Assembly: GCF_000472665.1 (NCBI RefSeq)
Contig: NZ_AXAC01000036.1
Span: 1-50,029 of the forward strand
Origin: Acetobacterium malicum subsp. dehalogenans DSM 11527
GTDB taxonomy: Bacteria; Bacillota; Clostridia; Eubacteriales; Eubacteriaceae
Direction: 5' to 3'
Length of the DNA stretch: 50,029 nucleotides
The notes beneath the pieces are model-generated. The model had not been told where the DNA came from and made no database searches. It was given only the letters and a program-made list of their open reading frames with translations. The position numbers and the translations under genes are program-made. Below, in pieces: positions 36,345 through 42,330 of this stretch. Positions within the stretch are counted from its first letter, which is position 1. Each line of letters opens with the position of its first letter.

Positions 36345-36425
36345 TTTCTCCACTTCAGTTCATTTTTATTTCGACTAAAATTAATCAGCACTCACATGAA
36401 CTACCTTTCATATTAGTATAGGTCT

Positions 36426-36454
36426 AAAGTAATCCAATTATTCGATTCTGTCAA
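36426..36454 (-). promoter_or_regulatory. Promoter of the ArsD-like gene
   Basis: On the minus strand TTGACA (36454-36449), 17 bases, then TACTTT (36431-36426), leaving a leader of about 75 bases. Confidence 0.6.
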
Positions 36455-36542
36455 GTTATATTGTGAATCGCTTAAGATGTTTTACAGCTAGTTTAACAAA
36501 ACCTTCTTTTATCAAATATGTTAATTCTAACCGATATTTTTA

Positions 36543-36571
36543 TTGCATTCAAACTATTAATCATGTATAAT
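36543..36571 (+). promoter_or_regulatory. Promoter of the plus-strand RNA unit
   Basis: TTGCAT (36543-36548), a 17-base spacer and a perfect TATAAT (36566-36571). Transcription is expected to begin at about 36578. Confidence 0.75.
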
Positions 36572-36577
36572 ATAGAT

Positions 36578-36754
36578 ACTCCGAAGTTTAAGATTTCTAA
36601 GGCGTCTGCTATGAACTTAAACCCGTAGGGTATGACCGGAAACGGTTATGTCTCCCATTGTGGAAAAGGGGCTTGACAGAATAATTTTCTTGTCATTTTG
36701 CATTGTTTTAGTGCAGAAAAAAAAGGCCATTCCATCCGGAGTGGTCTTTTTTTT
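36578..36754 (+). ncRNA. Stand-alone structured RNA with own promoter and terminator (family not recognised)
   Basis: About 177 bases with no coding frame. Visible helices: GTTTAAG (36586-36592) with CTTAAAC (36616-36622); ACCC-GTA-GGGT at 36621-36631; ATGACCG with CGGTTAT around a GAAA tetraloop (36632-36649); TGACA with TGTCA at about 36674-36695. The predicted first bases, ACTCCG (36578-36583), can pair with CGGAGT (36737-36742), which is half of the terminator stem. The RNA could thus close end to end or switch between terminator and antiterminator. No plus-strand gene follows, so an independent sRNA, a 6S-type RNA or a riboswitch that lost its gene are possible. The motif-rich centre looks riboswitch-like, but no family I can name fits. 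Confidence 0.55.
36725..36754 (+). terminator. Terminator of the plus-strand RNA unit
   Basis: GGCCATTCC (36725-36733) and GGAGTGGTC (36738-36746) form the stem, allowing wobble pairs, followed by eight T. Confidence 0.88.
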
Positions 36755-36769
36755 CCCTGAACGTCCCTG

Positions 36770-36789
36770 AATTTTATTTATTTGTAACC
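36770..36789 (-). repeat. 20-base copy of the aor leader sequence
   Basis: These 20 bases are identical to 39041-39060, where on the minus strand they form the start of the aor leader. Here they lie between terminators with no gene behind them. Confidence 0.6.
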
Positions 36790-36823
36790 GAAATAATTTA
36801 ATCAGGACACTTTCTTTTAGACA

Positions 36824-36860
36824 CCAAAACCGGACTAACCAACCGGTTTTGGTTTTTTTT
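36824..36860 (+). terminator. Second plus-facing terminator
   Basis: CCAAAACCGG (36824-36833) pairs perfectly with CCGGTTTTGG (36843-36852), followed by T8. It stands in tandem with the terminator at 36725. Confidence 0.85.
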
Positions 36861-36876
36861 AAGACTAATTATTCAG

Positions 36877-36918
36877 AAGACAAGCCCTGATAGCCATTAC
36901 TGGTTCAGGACTTGTCTT
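36877..36918 (-). terminator. Hairpin after moaD
   Basis: AAGACAAG-CCCTGA and TCAGGA-CTTGTCTT pair with one mismatch about 20 bases after the moaD stop. The T tract is weak on the minus strand. Confidence 0.55.
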
Positions 36919-36937
36919 TTGTTATCGATATTAGGTA

Positions 36938-37174
36938 TCAACCTCCTGCAACAGGTGGAAAAATAGCCATGTATCCATCCTCTTTAATAGGAACAGCGAG
37001 CATCGCATCGACCTTCCCGTCAACCCCATCGACAATAAGTGCAGCGATTTCCGGTGCGGTAATTCCCAGACTGTCAATGACATCCTGGCCAGTCATCCCA
37101 GGTGTATAGTCCATTTCGACGATCTTTCCTCGGCCTTCCCGAAAGTTTGCAAATAATTTTATCTTGATTGCCAT
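36938..37174 (-). CDS. MoaD/ThiS-family sulfur carrier protein
   Basis: A 78-residue ubiquitin-like protein. It begins MAIKIKLFANFREGRGK and ends in the required Gly-Gly (FPPVAGG), which is adenylated and thiocarboxylated to deliver sulfur. Its place directly behind aor suggests it supplies the dithiolene sulfur of the pterin cofactor of that enzyme. AGGAGG precedes the ATG. A perfect 17-bp hairpin separates it from the aor stop and may set the ratio of the two products. Confidence 0.9.
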   Translation of the reverse strand: MAIKIKLFANFREGRGKIVEMDYTPGMTGQDVIDSLGITAPEIAALIVDGVDGKVDAMLAVPIKEDGYMAIFPPVAGG

Positions 37175-37185
37175 AGTTCCTCCTA

Positions 37186-37222
37186 AAATTTAAGGGACGA
37201 TCAAAGATCGTCCCTTAAATTT
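37186..37222 (-). promoter_or_regulatory. Perfect 17-bp hairpin between aor and moaD
   Basis: Bases 37186-37202 and 37206-37222 are perfectly complementary around a three-base loop. The hairpin ends four bases after the aor stop and is followed by TTTTAGGAGG, the moaD ribosome site, rather than a long T tract. It may partly terminate, stabilise aor mRNA or mark a processing site. Confidence 0.8.
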
Positions 37223-37225
37223 ATT

Positions 37226-39025
37226 TTATAATAAACCTAATTTTTCAAGACGTTCTTCCGTTGGAATACCATCTTCATCCCAGCCCCGTTCTTTGTAGTA
37301 AAGTGGCAGTAATTCATCCAGTTTATGGACCCAACCTTTTGTCGGTCCATCTGGCATTTCTTCCTCCAGAAAACGCGGTGGTAAGGTATCTTCTTCTGAT
37401 GAAATACCAGCTTCTAAGTTAAAGAGTTTTTCCAGATTCCAGATTCGTTCGCCGGCTAACAGAACGTCTTCGGCACTCCAATCGGTTCCCAGAACCTCGT
37501 TTAACATATCAGCGTATTGCTGAGCACCCAGAGCAAATGAGGTAAACAGACATAAGCCAGTAGAGTCGATAACTGCGGTCAGATCCTGGAATACTTTTGC
37601 CCAAACCTCTTTACCAGCTAAATCAAAACGATCCAATTTTTCTGGTAAACCCAGGATTTCAGGAGAAATCAGGTAACCACGAACATGGCATCCACCACGG
37701 TTGGAGGTTGCATATTGAAGACCCATGCCCTGGATTCCACGGGGGTCATAAGCTGGTAAGTCTTGTTTCTTAACCGACATTGAGTATTCCGGAACGCCAA
37801 AGAAATCAGCCAATCGGTAAGAACCACGAGCCAGTAAATCACCAAAGCCTTCTCGATTACCCATCTTTTTCAGCCAATGGACAACTGAATCAGCGTTGCC
37901 GAATTTCAGGATCACATCATCATCCAACATTTCATCGGTGATGTAACCACGTTGATATAATTCCATGGCAGCTGCTAAAGTTGCGCCGGCTGAAATGGTA
38001 TCAATACCCAGTTCATTACACCAGTAATTCGCATCGATAACCACTTCCATATCATCAATTCCGAGGTCACCGGCAAATACCCAAAGGGTTTCATATTCTG
38101 GTCCGCCAATCCCATCAGGACTCTTATCGCTTTTGACCCAGCGACCACAACCAATTGGACAATGGTGGCAGGGATTACGTTTGATCAGATATTTTTCGGT
38201 CAAGGTTTCGCCGCTGACTGCTTCAGCATCCGGATCCTGGCCGCCCTGGAAGTTTTTAGTTGGGTAAACCCCATGTTCATTGATAATATTAACCAGTACG
38301 GCGGTTCCGTAAGTTGGTAGCCCACCACCAGTAACACCATTTTCTTTTAATAAGGTTCGGCATTCTTTAGTAACGGCCTTTAAGCCATCTGGTCTGGCAA
38401 TTTCTGGTTTTAAACTTCCTTTAACGGTAATGGCTTTCAAGTTCTTGGAACCCATTACCGCACCAACACCAGAACGGCCAGCAGCTCGATCTTTTTCATT
38501 CATAATGGCTGCCATCTGAGACAGTTTTTCACCAGCCGGGCCGATGGTTAAAACCTTGGAACCTGGCTGTTTTTCTTGTAATAGATCACTGGTTTCGGAA
38601 ACCATTTTGCCCCATAGATCAAGAGCCGGTACAATTTCTACCTTATCTTCATCGATACTGAGGTAAACCGGCAGGCTAGCTTTACCTTCAACAATAATGG
38701 CATCATAGCCAGCATATTTCAGGTAGGCACCCCACTCGCCACCAGAGTTTGAAGAAGCGATGCAGCCGGTTAACGGTGACTTTGTAACAACCATATACCG
38801 ACCACCGGTAGGAGTCGCTGTCCCCGACAACGGACCATTGATAAAGACGATCTTATTTTCTGCCGCAAAAGGATCAACCTGCGGATCAACCTCATCCATA
38901 TACAGCTTTGTTCCTAAACCACGACCACCAATATATTTTTTTGCCAACTCAAAATCCAGATCTTCAGTTGTCACTTCATTGGTCGTCAAATTGACACGTA
39001 AAATTTTTCCCATGTAACCAAACAT
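37226..39025 (-). CDS. aor: Aldehyde:ferredoxin oxidoreductase (tungsto/molybdo-pterin)
   Basis: A 599-residue enzyme of the AOR family that interconverts aldehydes and acids using ferredoxin. The N-terminal beta-rich domain (GKILRVNLTTNEVTTEDLD, YIGGRGLGTKLYMDEV) binds the bis-pterin cofactor. Cluster ligands appear as CHHCPIGCGRW near residue 288, with a fourth Cys in TGLCLFTSF near 490. Length is typical. In acetogens AOR can reduce acids with reduced ferredoxin, which links it to Rnf. The specific substrate is not readable. It forms a two-gene unit with moaD. Confidence 0.95.
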   Translation of the reverse strand: MFGYMGKILRVNLTTNEVTTEDLDFELAKKYIGGRGLGTKLYMDEVDPQVDPFAAENKIVFINGPLSGTATPTGGRYMVVTKSPLTGCIASSNSGGEWGAYLKYAGYDAIIVEGKASLPVYLSIDEDKVEIVPALDLWGKMVSETSDLLQEKQPGSKVLTIGPAGEKLSQMAAIMNEKDRAAGRSGVGAVMGSKNLKAITVKGSLKPEIARPDGLKAVTKECRTLLKENGVTGGGLPTYGTAVLVNIINEHGVYPTKNFQGGQDPDAEAVSGETLTEKYLIKRNPCHHCPIGCGRWVKSDKSPDGIGGPEYETLWVFAGDLGIDDMEVVIDANYWCNELGIDTISAGATLAAAMELYQRGYITDEMLDDDVILKFGNADSVVHWLKKMGNREGFGDLLARGSYRLADFFGVPEYSMSVKKQDLPAYDPRGIQGMGLQYATSNRGGCHVRGYLISPEILGLPEKLDRFDLAGKEVWAKVFQDLTAVIDSTGLCLFTSFALGAQQYADMLNEVLGTDWSAEDVLLAGERIWNLEKLFNLEAGISSEEDTLPPRFLEEEMPDGPTKGWVHKLDELLPLYYKERGWDEDGIPTEERLEKLGLL

Positions 39026-39040
39026 TTCGTACGCCTCCTA

Positions 39041-39060
39041 AATTTTATTTATTTGTAACC
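39041..39060 (-). repeat. aor leader sequence with a second copy at 36770-36789
   Basis: These 20 AT-rich bases form the start of the predicted aor 5' leader, between the -10 box and the AGGAGG site, and recur exactly 2.3 kb away. Confidence 0.6.
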
Positions 39061-39066
39061 ACTATC

Positions 39067-39106
39067 ATTATACCCAAATTTTACCTTTTATTCAATCGAA
39101 TAAAGG
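39067..39106 (-). promoter_or_regulatory. aor promoter with overlapping inverted repeat
   Basis: On the minus strand TTGAAT (39095-39090), 17 bases and TATAAT (39072-39067). An inverted repeat, CCTTTATTC-GATT-GAATAAAAGG with one extra base (39106-39084), overlaps the -35 box and may be an operator. Confidence 0.7.
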
Positions 39107-39189
39107 AAAGATAATGACAAGCGCAAAAATTTATAGCTGTTTTAGGATTCATCGCGCAATTTTTGATCAATTTTCGAGCGTAAATTTTA

Positions 39190-41511
39190 TCAGTCCACCA
39201 GACCGATAGTTTTGAGGATGTTATAACCTAGTCTTCGTTCCTGACCTGCATAAGGATAAGCATGCATGACGATCATCGGATTAAAGTTAAGCTCAATGAT
39301 TCCGTAGTTTGAATCGGGATCGCGATAGTCTGCTAAGATAATATCAATCCCACAAAATTTCGCATCGAAAGCCTTGGCAGCCTTTAAGGCAATTTCAGAA
39401 AAATAGGGATGCATTTCTTCAGTAAAGTCAATACTGTCCCCACCAGTACTGATATTGGAATTTCCCCGGAGAAATATCATTTCCTCTTTTGGGGGTACCG
39501 ACTGATTAGACAGACCCTGTTTTTTTAGAAACATCTGGGACTGATCATCCAGCTCAATTTTTTTTAGCGGACTGGTATGGCCGTCGCCCCGATAAGGATG
39601 TTTGTTTTTTTCATCAATAAGTTGCTGGATGGTGGAAGACCCATCGCCAATCACGTTGGCGGGACGGCGATGCAGGACTGCCACGACCTCGTCTCCCATC
39701 GTTAAAAAACGGTATTCCAGGCCAGGGATATAATCTTCTATTAATATTGTATCGTCGTGCTCAAAGGCAATCCGAGCGCCTTCAAAGAGTTCCTCCAGGG
39801 TGCCGCCCTGATCAAAAATACAGATGCCCAAACCAAAATTGGTGGACTTAGGCTTGATCACAACTTTTTCACCTACATATTTTGCCAATTTTTGTTTTGC
39901 TTCCTGAAAAGAAAAGTATTCTTCACCATTTGGAACTGGTAGACCATTTTCTTGCAGAATTTTTTTGGTGACAACCTTATTCTCCATTAGCAAAGGCGTA
40001 ATATAATTATCAACGCTGGTCTTTGTCGCCTGCTTAACATATTCCCGGTGACCATTTTTCTCCAAACGCACAATATTGTCAGCCGCATCCATGGGCACCA
40101 CTTTTATTCCCCGGGTCAGCGCCTCTTTGATTAAAATCTGTGTCGACATTTCCCAGCTTTCAAAACCTTTCAGACGATAGTGATCCGCGTCAGACTGTTT
40201 TTTGTACGCTTTGGCCATTTCCAGATTGGCATCGAGACAGCCATTTTCCTGCATTAATAATTTTAGTCGGTGAGCATAGGTCGTTTCCGGTTGTCTTACC
40301 CGGTTCTGCATTTCTTTAATACACTGTTCCTGATTTAAACCCAGGTATTCATTAACTTCAGCCACCTTTTCCAGAATATCGTCAGCCCAGGCCGTTTTCA
40401 GCGTCCAGTGCCGATGATCCAGCAATTCCAAATCTGGCTCAAGCCCATGTTCAGCCACCGCGACCTCATTAATAAGGGCTTCCTGCTGCCAGGTATCAAA
40501 AAACTCTTCTCCTTCCAACAATAAAAAGAGCATAAAAATATTCATAAATTCCAGATCTATTTTTGCGATACCGCATTTATCAAAAACATTGAGATCGATG
40601 GTTCGTATTTCCAGATATTGGATGCCTTCTTTCTCTAAAGAGTCCAGTACGTTTCGATAATCTTTTGGTTTTAAGCGGATCTGCGCATACAATTCTTTCG
40701 CTTCAGAAATGTCTCCCCGTTCCACAAACTCATTGATGCTCCGGATATAATCTTTGATCGAACTATAATCCGGGTAAAGATCTATTTCATTTTTATAACC
40801 GCTGCAACTGCCATTGCGGGCGGAGGTTCCGCCGGGGCTGAGATAGGTTTCATTACCACAGTCTCCCATACATTGCAGGCATTCCTCAATGTATGAATTA
40901 TGAAGACCGGGAGTACAGCCCATTAAATAGATGATCAACCAGCGATAACGCAAAAAGTTGCGCAGGACCTTTAAATAAATACGATCTTTAAATTCTTTAT
41001 AGCTTTCCTGCGTACCCAGTTCCTGCCAGAGTGTTGTCAAGAAATCCTCGCTAAAAGAAAAGTTATAATGGATACCAGAAATCAGTTGTCGTTTGCCGCC
41101 ATACTTGACCATCAGTTTTTCGCGATATGCCCTTGCTTTTTTCCCTTCTTCCCCCTGATAAGAGGCAATCGGGATCTGTTTGTCATCTGGGATATTACAT
41201 GGCATCGAGTATGGCCAAAATAACTCATTATTCTCGCCAATCTCGCCAATGACAATATCTGTAAGTGCTTCCAGAAAGTCATAGGTTTCGTCTACTGAAT
41301 AAAAAACCGGTGTAACCAGTTCAATTTGGCTTTCCGAGAAATCTGTTGTAATATAAGGATTTTTAAGTTTATCGCCAAAAATCGGCGGATGTGGTGTTAA
41401 TGCAAGCCGTCCCTGTTGTGTCACCCGGAGTCCTTCTCTTTCTACTCCAAACCCTGCAGTTAAAATACTTTCTGGTGTCATTTTATTTTTTAATATTTCA
41501 ATCATGCTCAT
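39190..41511 (-). CDS. gshAB: Bifunctional glutamate-cysteine ligase / glutathione synthetase
   Basis: A 773-residue fusion. Residues from about 1 to 490 are gamma-glutamylcysteine ligase (FGVEREGLRVTQQGRLALTPHP, FSESQIELVTPVF, GIHYNFSFSE). The C-terminal part from about 500 is an ATP-grasp ligase (VVIKPKSTNFGLGICIF, LIEDYIPGLEYRFLTMGDEVVAV and a terminal IELNFNPMIVMHAYP). Such GshF/GshAB proteins make glutathione in one polypeptide and are found in some Firmicutes. AAAGG precedes the ATG. It is transcribed alone, divergent from the feo operon. Confidence 0.95.
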   Translation of the reverse strand: MSMIEILKNKMTPESILTAGFGVEREGLRVTQQGRLALTPHPPIFGDKLKNPYITTDFSESQIELVTPVFYSVDETYDFLEALTDIVIGEIGENNELFWPYSMPCNIPDDKQIPIASYQGEEGKKARAYREKLMVKYGGKRQLISGIHYNFSFSEDFLTTLWQELGTQESYKEFKDRIYLKVLRNFLRYRWLIIYLMGCTPGLHNSYIEECLQCMGDCGNETYLSPGGTSARNGSCSGYKNEIDLYPDYSSIKDYIRSINEFVERGDISEAKELYAQIRLKPKDYRNVLDSLEKEGIQYLEIRTIDLNVFDKCGIAKIDLEFMNIFMLFLLLEGEEFFDTWQQEALINEVAVAEHGLEPDLELLDHRHWTLKTAWADDILEKVAEVNEYLGLNQEQCIKEMQNRVRQPETTYAHRLKLLMQENGCLDANLEMAKAYKKQSDADHYRLKGFESWEMSTQILIKEALTRGIKVVPMDAADNIVRLEKNGHREYVKQATKTSVDNYITPLLMENKVVTKKILQENGLPVPNGEEYFSFQEAKQKLAKYVGEKVVIKPKSTNFGLGICIFDQGGTLEELFEGARIAFEHDDTILIEDYIPGLEYRFLTMGDEVVAVLHRRPANVIGDGSSTIQQLIDEKNKHPYRGDGHTSPLKKIELDDQSQMFLKKQGLSNQSVPPKEEMIFLRGNSNISTGGDSIDFTEEMHPYFSEIALKAAKAFDAKFCGIDIILADYRDPDSNYGIIELNFNPMIVMHAYPYAGQERRLGYNILKTIGLVD

Positions 41512-41524
41512 AGCCTTTCCGTTG

Positions 41525-41571
41525 TTGTACAGATAAATCGGTCTGAACTGTACAAAATTTTTTTAATTATA
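41525..41571 (-). promoter_or_regulatory. gshAB promoter (-10) and leader palindrome
   Basis: On the minus strand TGGTATAAT (TATAAT at 41571-41566) is an extended -10 box. Directly after the expected start lies the palindrome TTGTACAG-N15-CTGTACAA (41525-41555), between promoter and ribosome site. Upstream, TAGTTAGTTAG (41600-41590) resembles one half of the marR/feo operator. Confidence 0.55.
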
Positions 41572-41687
41572 CCACAAAAAAGATTAATTCTAACTAACTA
41601 TTTCCCTTTGATTGCTAGGGAATAATCATTATTTTCGCCCTATCACGATCATTCTATCCCGATTGCAATACTTATTTGCTTAAAGTA

Positions 41688-41716
41688 TTGACAAATAAAA
41701 CAGATGATGTTAGACT
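41688..41716 (+). promoter_or_regulatory. feo operon promoter
   Basis: TTGACA (41688-41693), a 17-base spacer and TAGACT (41711-41716). Confidence 0.75.
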
Positions 41717-41722
41717 TTACTC

Positions 41723-41748
41723 ATTGAGTTAGGAATTGCTAACTCAAT
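41723..41748 (+). promoter_or_regulatory. feo operator 1
   Basis: ATTGAGTTAG (41723-41732) and CTAACTCAAT (41739-41748) are perfect 10-base arms around six bases, starting at the predicted transcription start. Confidence 0.75.
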
Positions 41749-41763
41749 TTTAGAAATCACTTT

Positions 41764-41780
41764 GTTAGTTAATGCTAACC
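41764..41780 (+). promoter_or_regulatory. feo operator 2
   Basis: GTTAG-TTAATG-CTAAC: the block TTAGTTAATGCTAACC differs at only two positions from the marR operator block TTAGTTAGTGCTTACC. It lies just before the feoA ribosome site. Confidence 0.7.
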
Positions 41781-41796
41781 AATCAGGAGGAAAACC

Positions 41797-42006
41797 ATGC
41801 TACTATCAATGGCGACACCCGGAGAAAAAAATTACATAAAAAAAATCACCGGTAAAGATACCACCCACAAATTTCTGGCCAGCCTCGGTTTTGTTGAAGG
41901 AGCTGATGTCACGATCATATCTGAACTTTCTGGCAACATTATTTTAAATATTAAAGATACCCGGGTTGCCATCGATAAGAGTATGGCCAACCGCATTATA
42001 ATTTAA
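41797..42006 (+). CDS. feoA: FeoA-family protein (first copy)
   Basis: A 69-residue SH3-like protein: LLSMATPGEKNYIKKITGKD, then FLASLGFVEGADVTIISELSGNIILNIKDTRVAIDKSMANRIII. FeoA proteins bind FeoB on the cytoplasmic side and are needed for Fe2+ uptake. AGGAGG precedes the ATG. It is the first gene behind a promoter with two palindromes and is eleven bases from the second feoA. Confidence 0.92.
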   Translation: MLLSMATPGEKNYIKKITGKDTTHKFLASLGFVEGADVTIISELSGNIILNIKDTRVAIDKSMANRIII

Positions 42007-42016
42007 GGAGATCAAC

Positions 42017-42238
42017 ATGAAAACACTCAGAGCTGTAAAATGTGGAGAATCCACTAAAGTTGTAAAACTCCATGGCACCGGCCCGATCCGACGCCGGATC
42101 ATGGATATGGGCATCACCAAAGGTGTTGATGTCATTGTCAGAAAAGTTGCACCCCTGGGAGACCCCATCGAAATCACTGTACTTGGTTACGAACTGAGCA
42201 TTCGTAAAGCCGATGCTGAGCTGATCGAAGTTTTTTAA
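42017..42238 (+). CDS. feoA: FeoA-family protein (second copy)
   Basis: A 73-residue protein: TLRAVKCGESTKVVKLHGTGPIRRRIMDMGITKGVDVIVRKVAPLGDPIEITVLGYELSIRKADAELIEVF-type FeoA core with the conserved DMGITKG turn and PLGDPIE strand. It is closer to classical FeoA than the first copy. Two feoA genes before feoB are common in clostridia. AAGGAG precedes the ATG. Confidence 0.93.
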   Translation: MKTLRAVKCGESTKVVKLHGTGPIRRRIMDMGITKGVDVIVRKVAPLGDPIEITVLGYELSIRKADAELIEVF

Positions 42239-42255
42239 CCGCTACCGAAAAAAAT

Positions 42256-42281
42256 AATTTAACAGCCATGGCTGTTAAATT
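42256..42281 (+). terminator. Perfect palindrome between feoA2 and feoB
   Basis: A continuous 26-base palindrome centred on AGCCATGGCT has 13-base arms and no spacer, and is followed by TTT. It could form a hairpin that attenuates transcription into feoB or sets mRNA stability. Confidence 0.55.
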
Positions 42282-42330
42282 TTTGCCCGTAATGTTAGGC
42301 AATGCTATCAAATTAAAGAGGAGAACTTAT

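Larger units (their letters stand above)
36345..36937. other. 593-base intergenic region: ArsD promoter, plus-strand RNA unit, stacked terminators
   Basis: No protein-coding frame is supported here. The region holds the promoter of the ArsD-like gene, a promoter plus about 180 bases of structured plus-strand RNA with a terminator, a second plus-facing terminator, a copy of a 20-base sequence from the aor leader, and the hairpin ending aor-moaD. All are listed separately. Confidence 0.7.

Noticed and set aside
36345-36937. Molybdenum/tungsten cofactor riboswitch controlling aor-moaD
   Set aside because: The structured RNA is on the opposite strand from aor-moaD and downstream of it, and I could not match the family consensus from memory.
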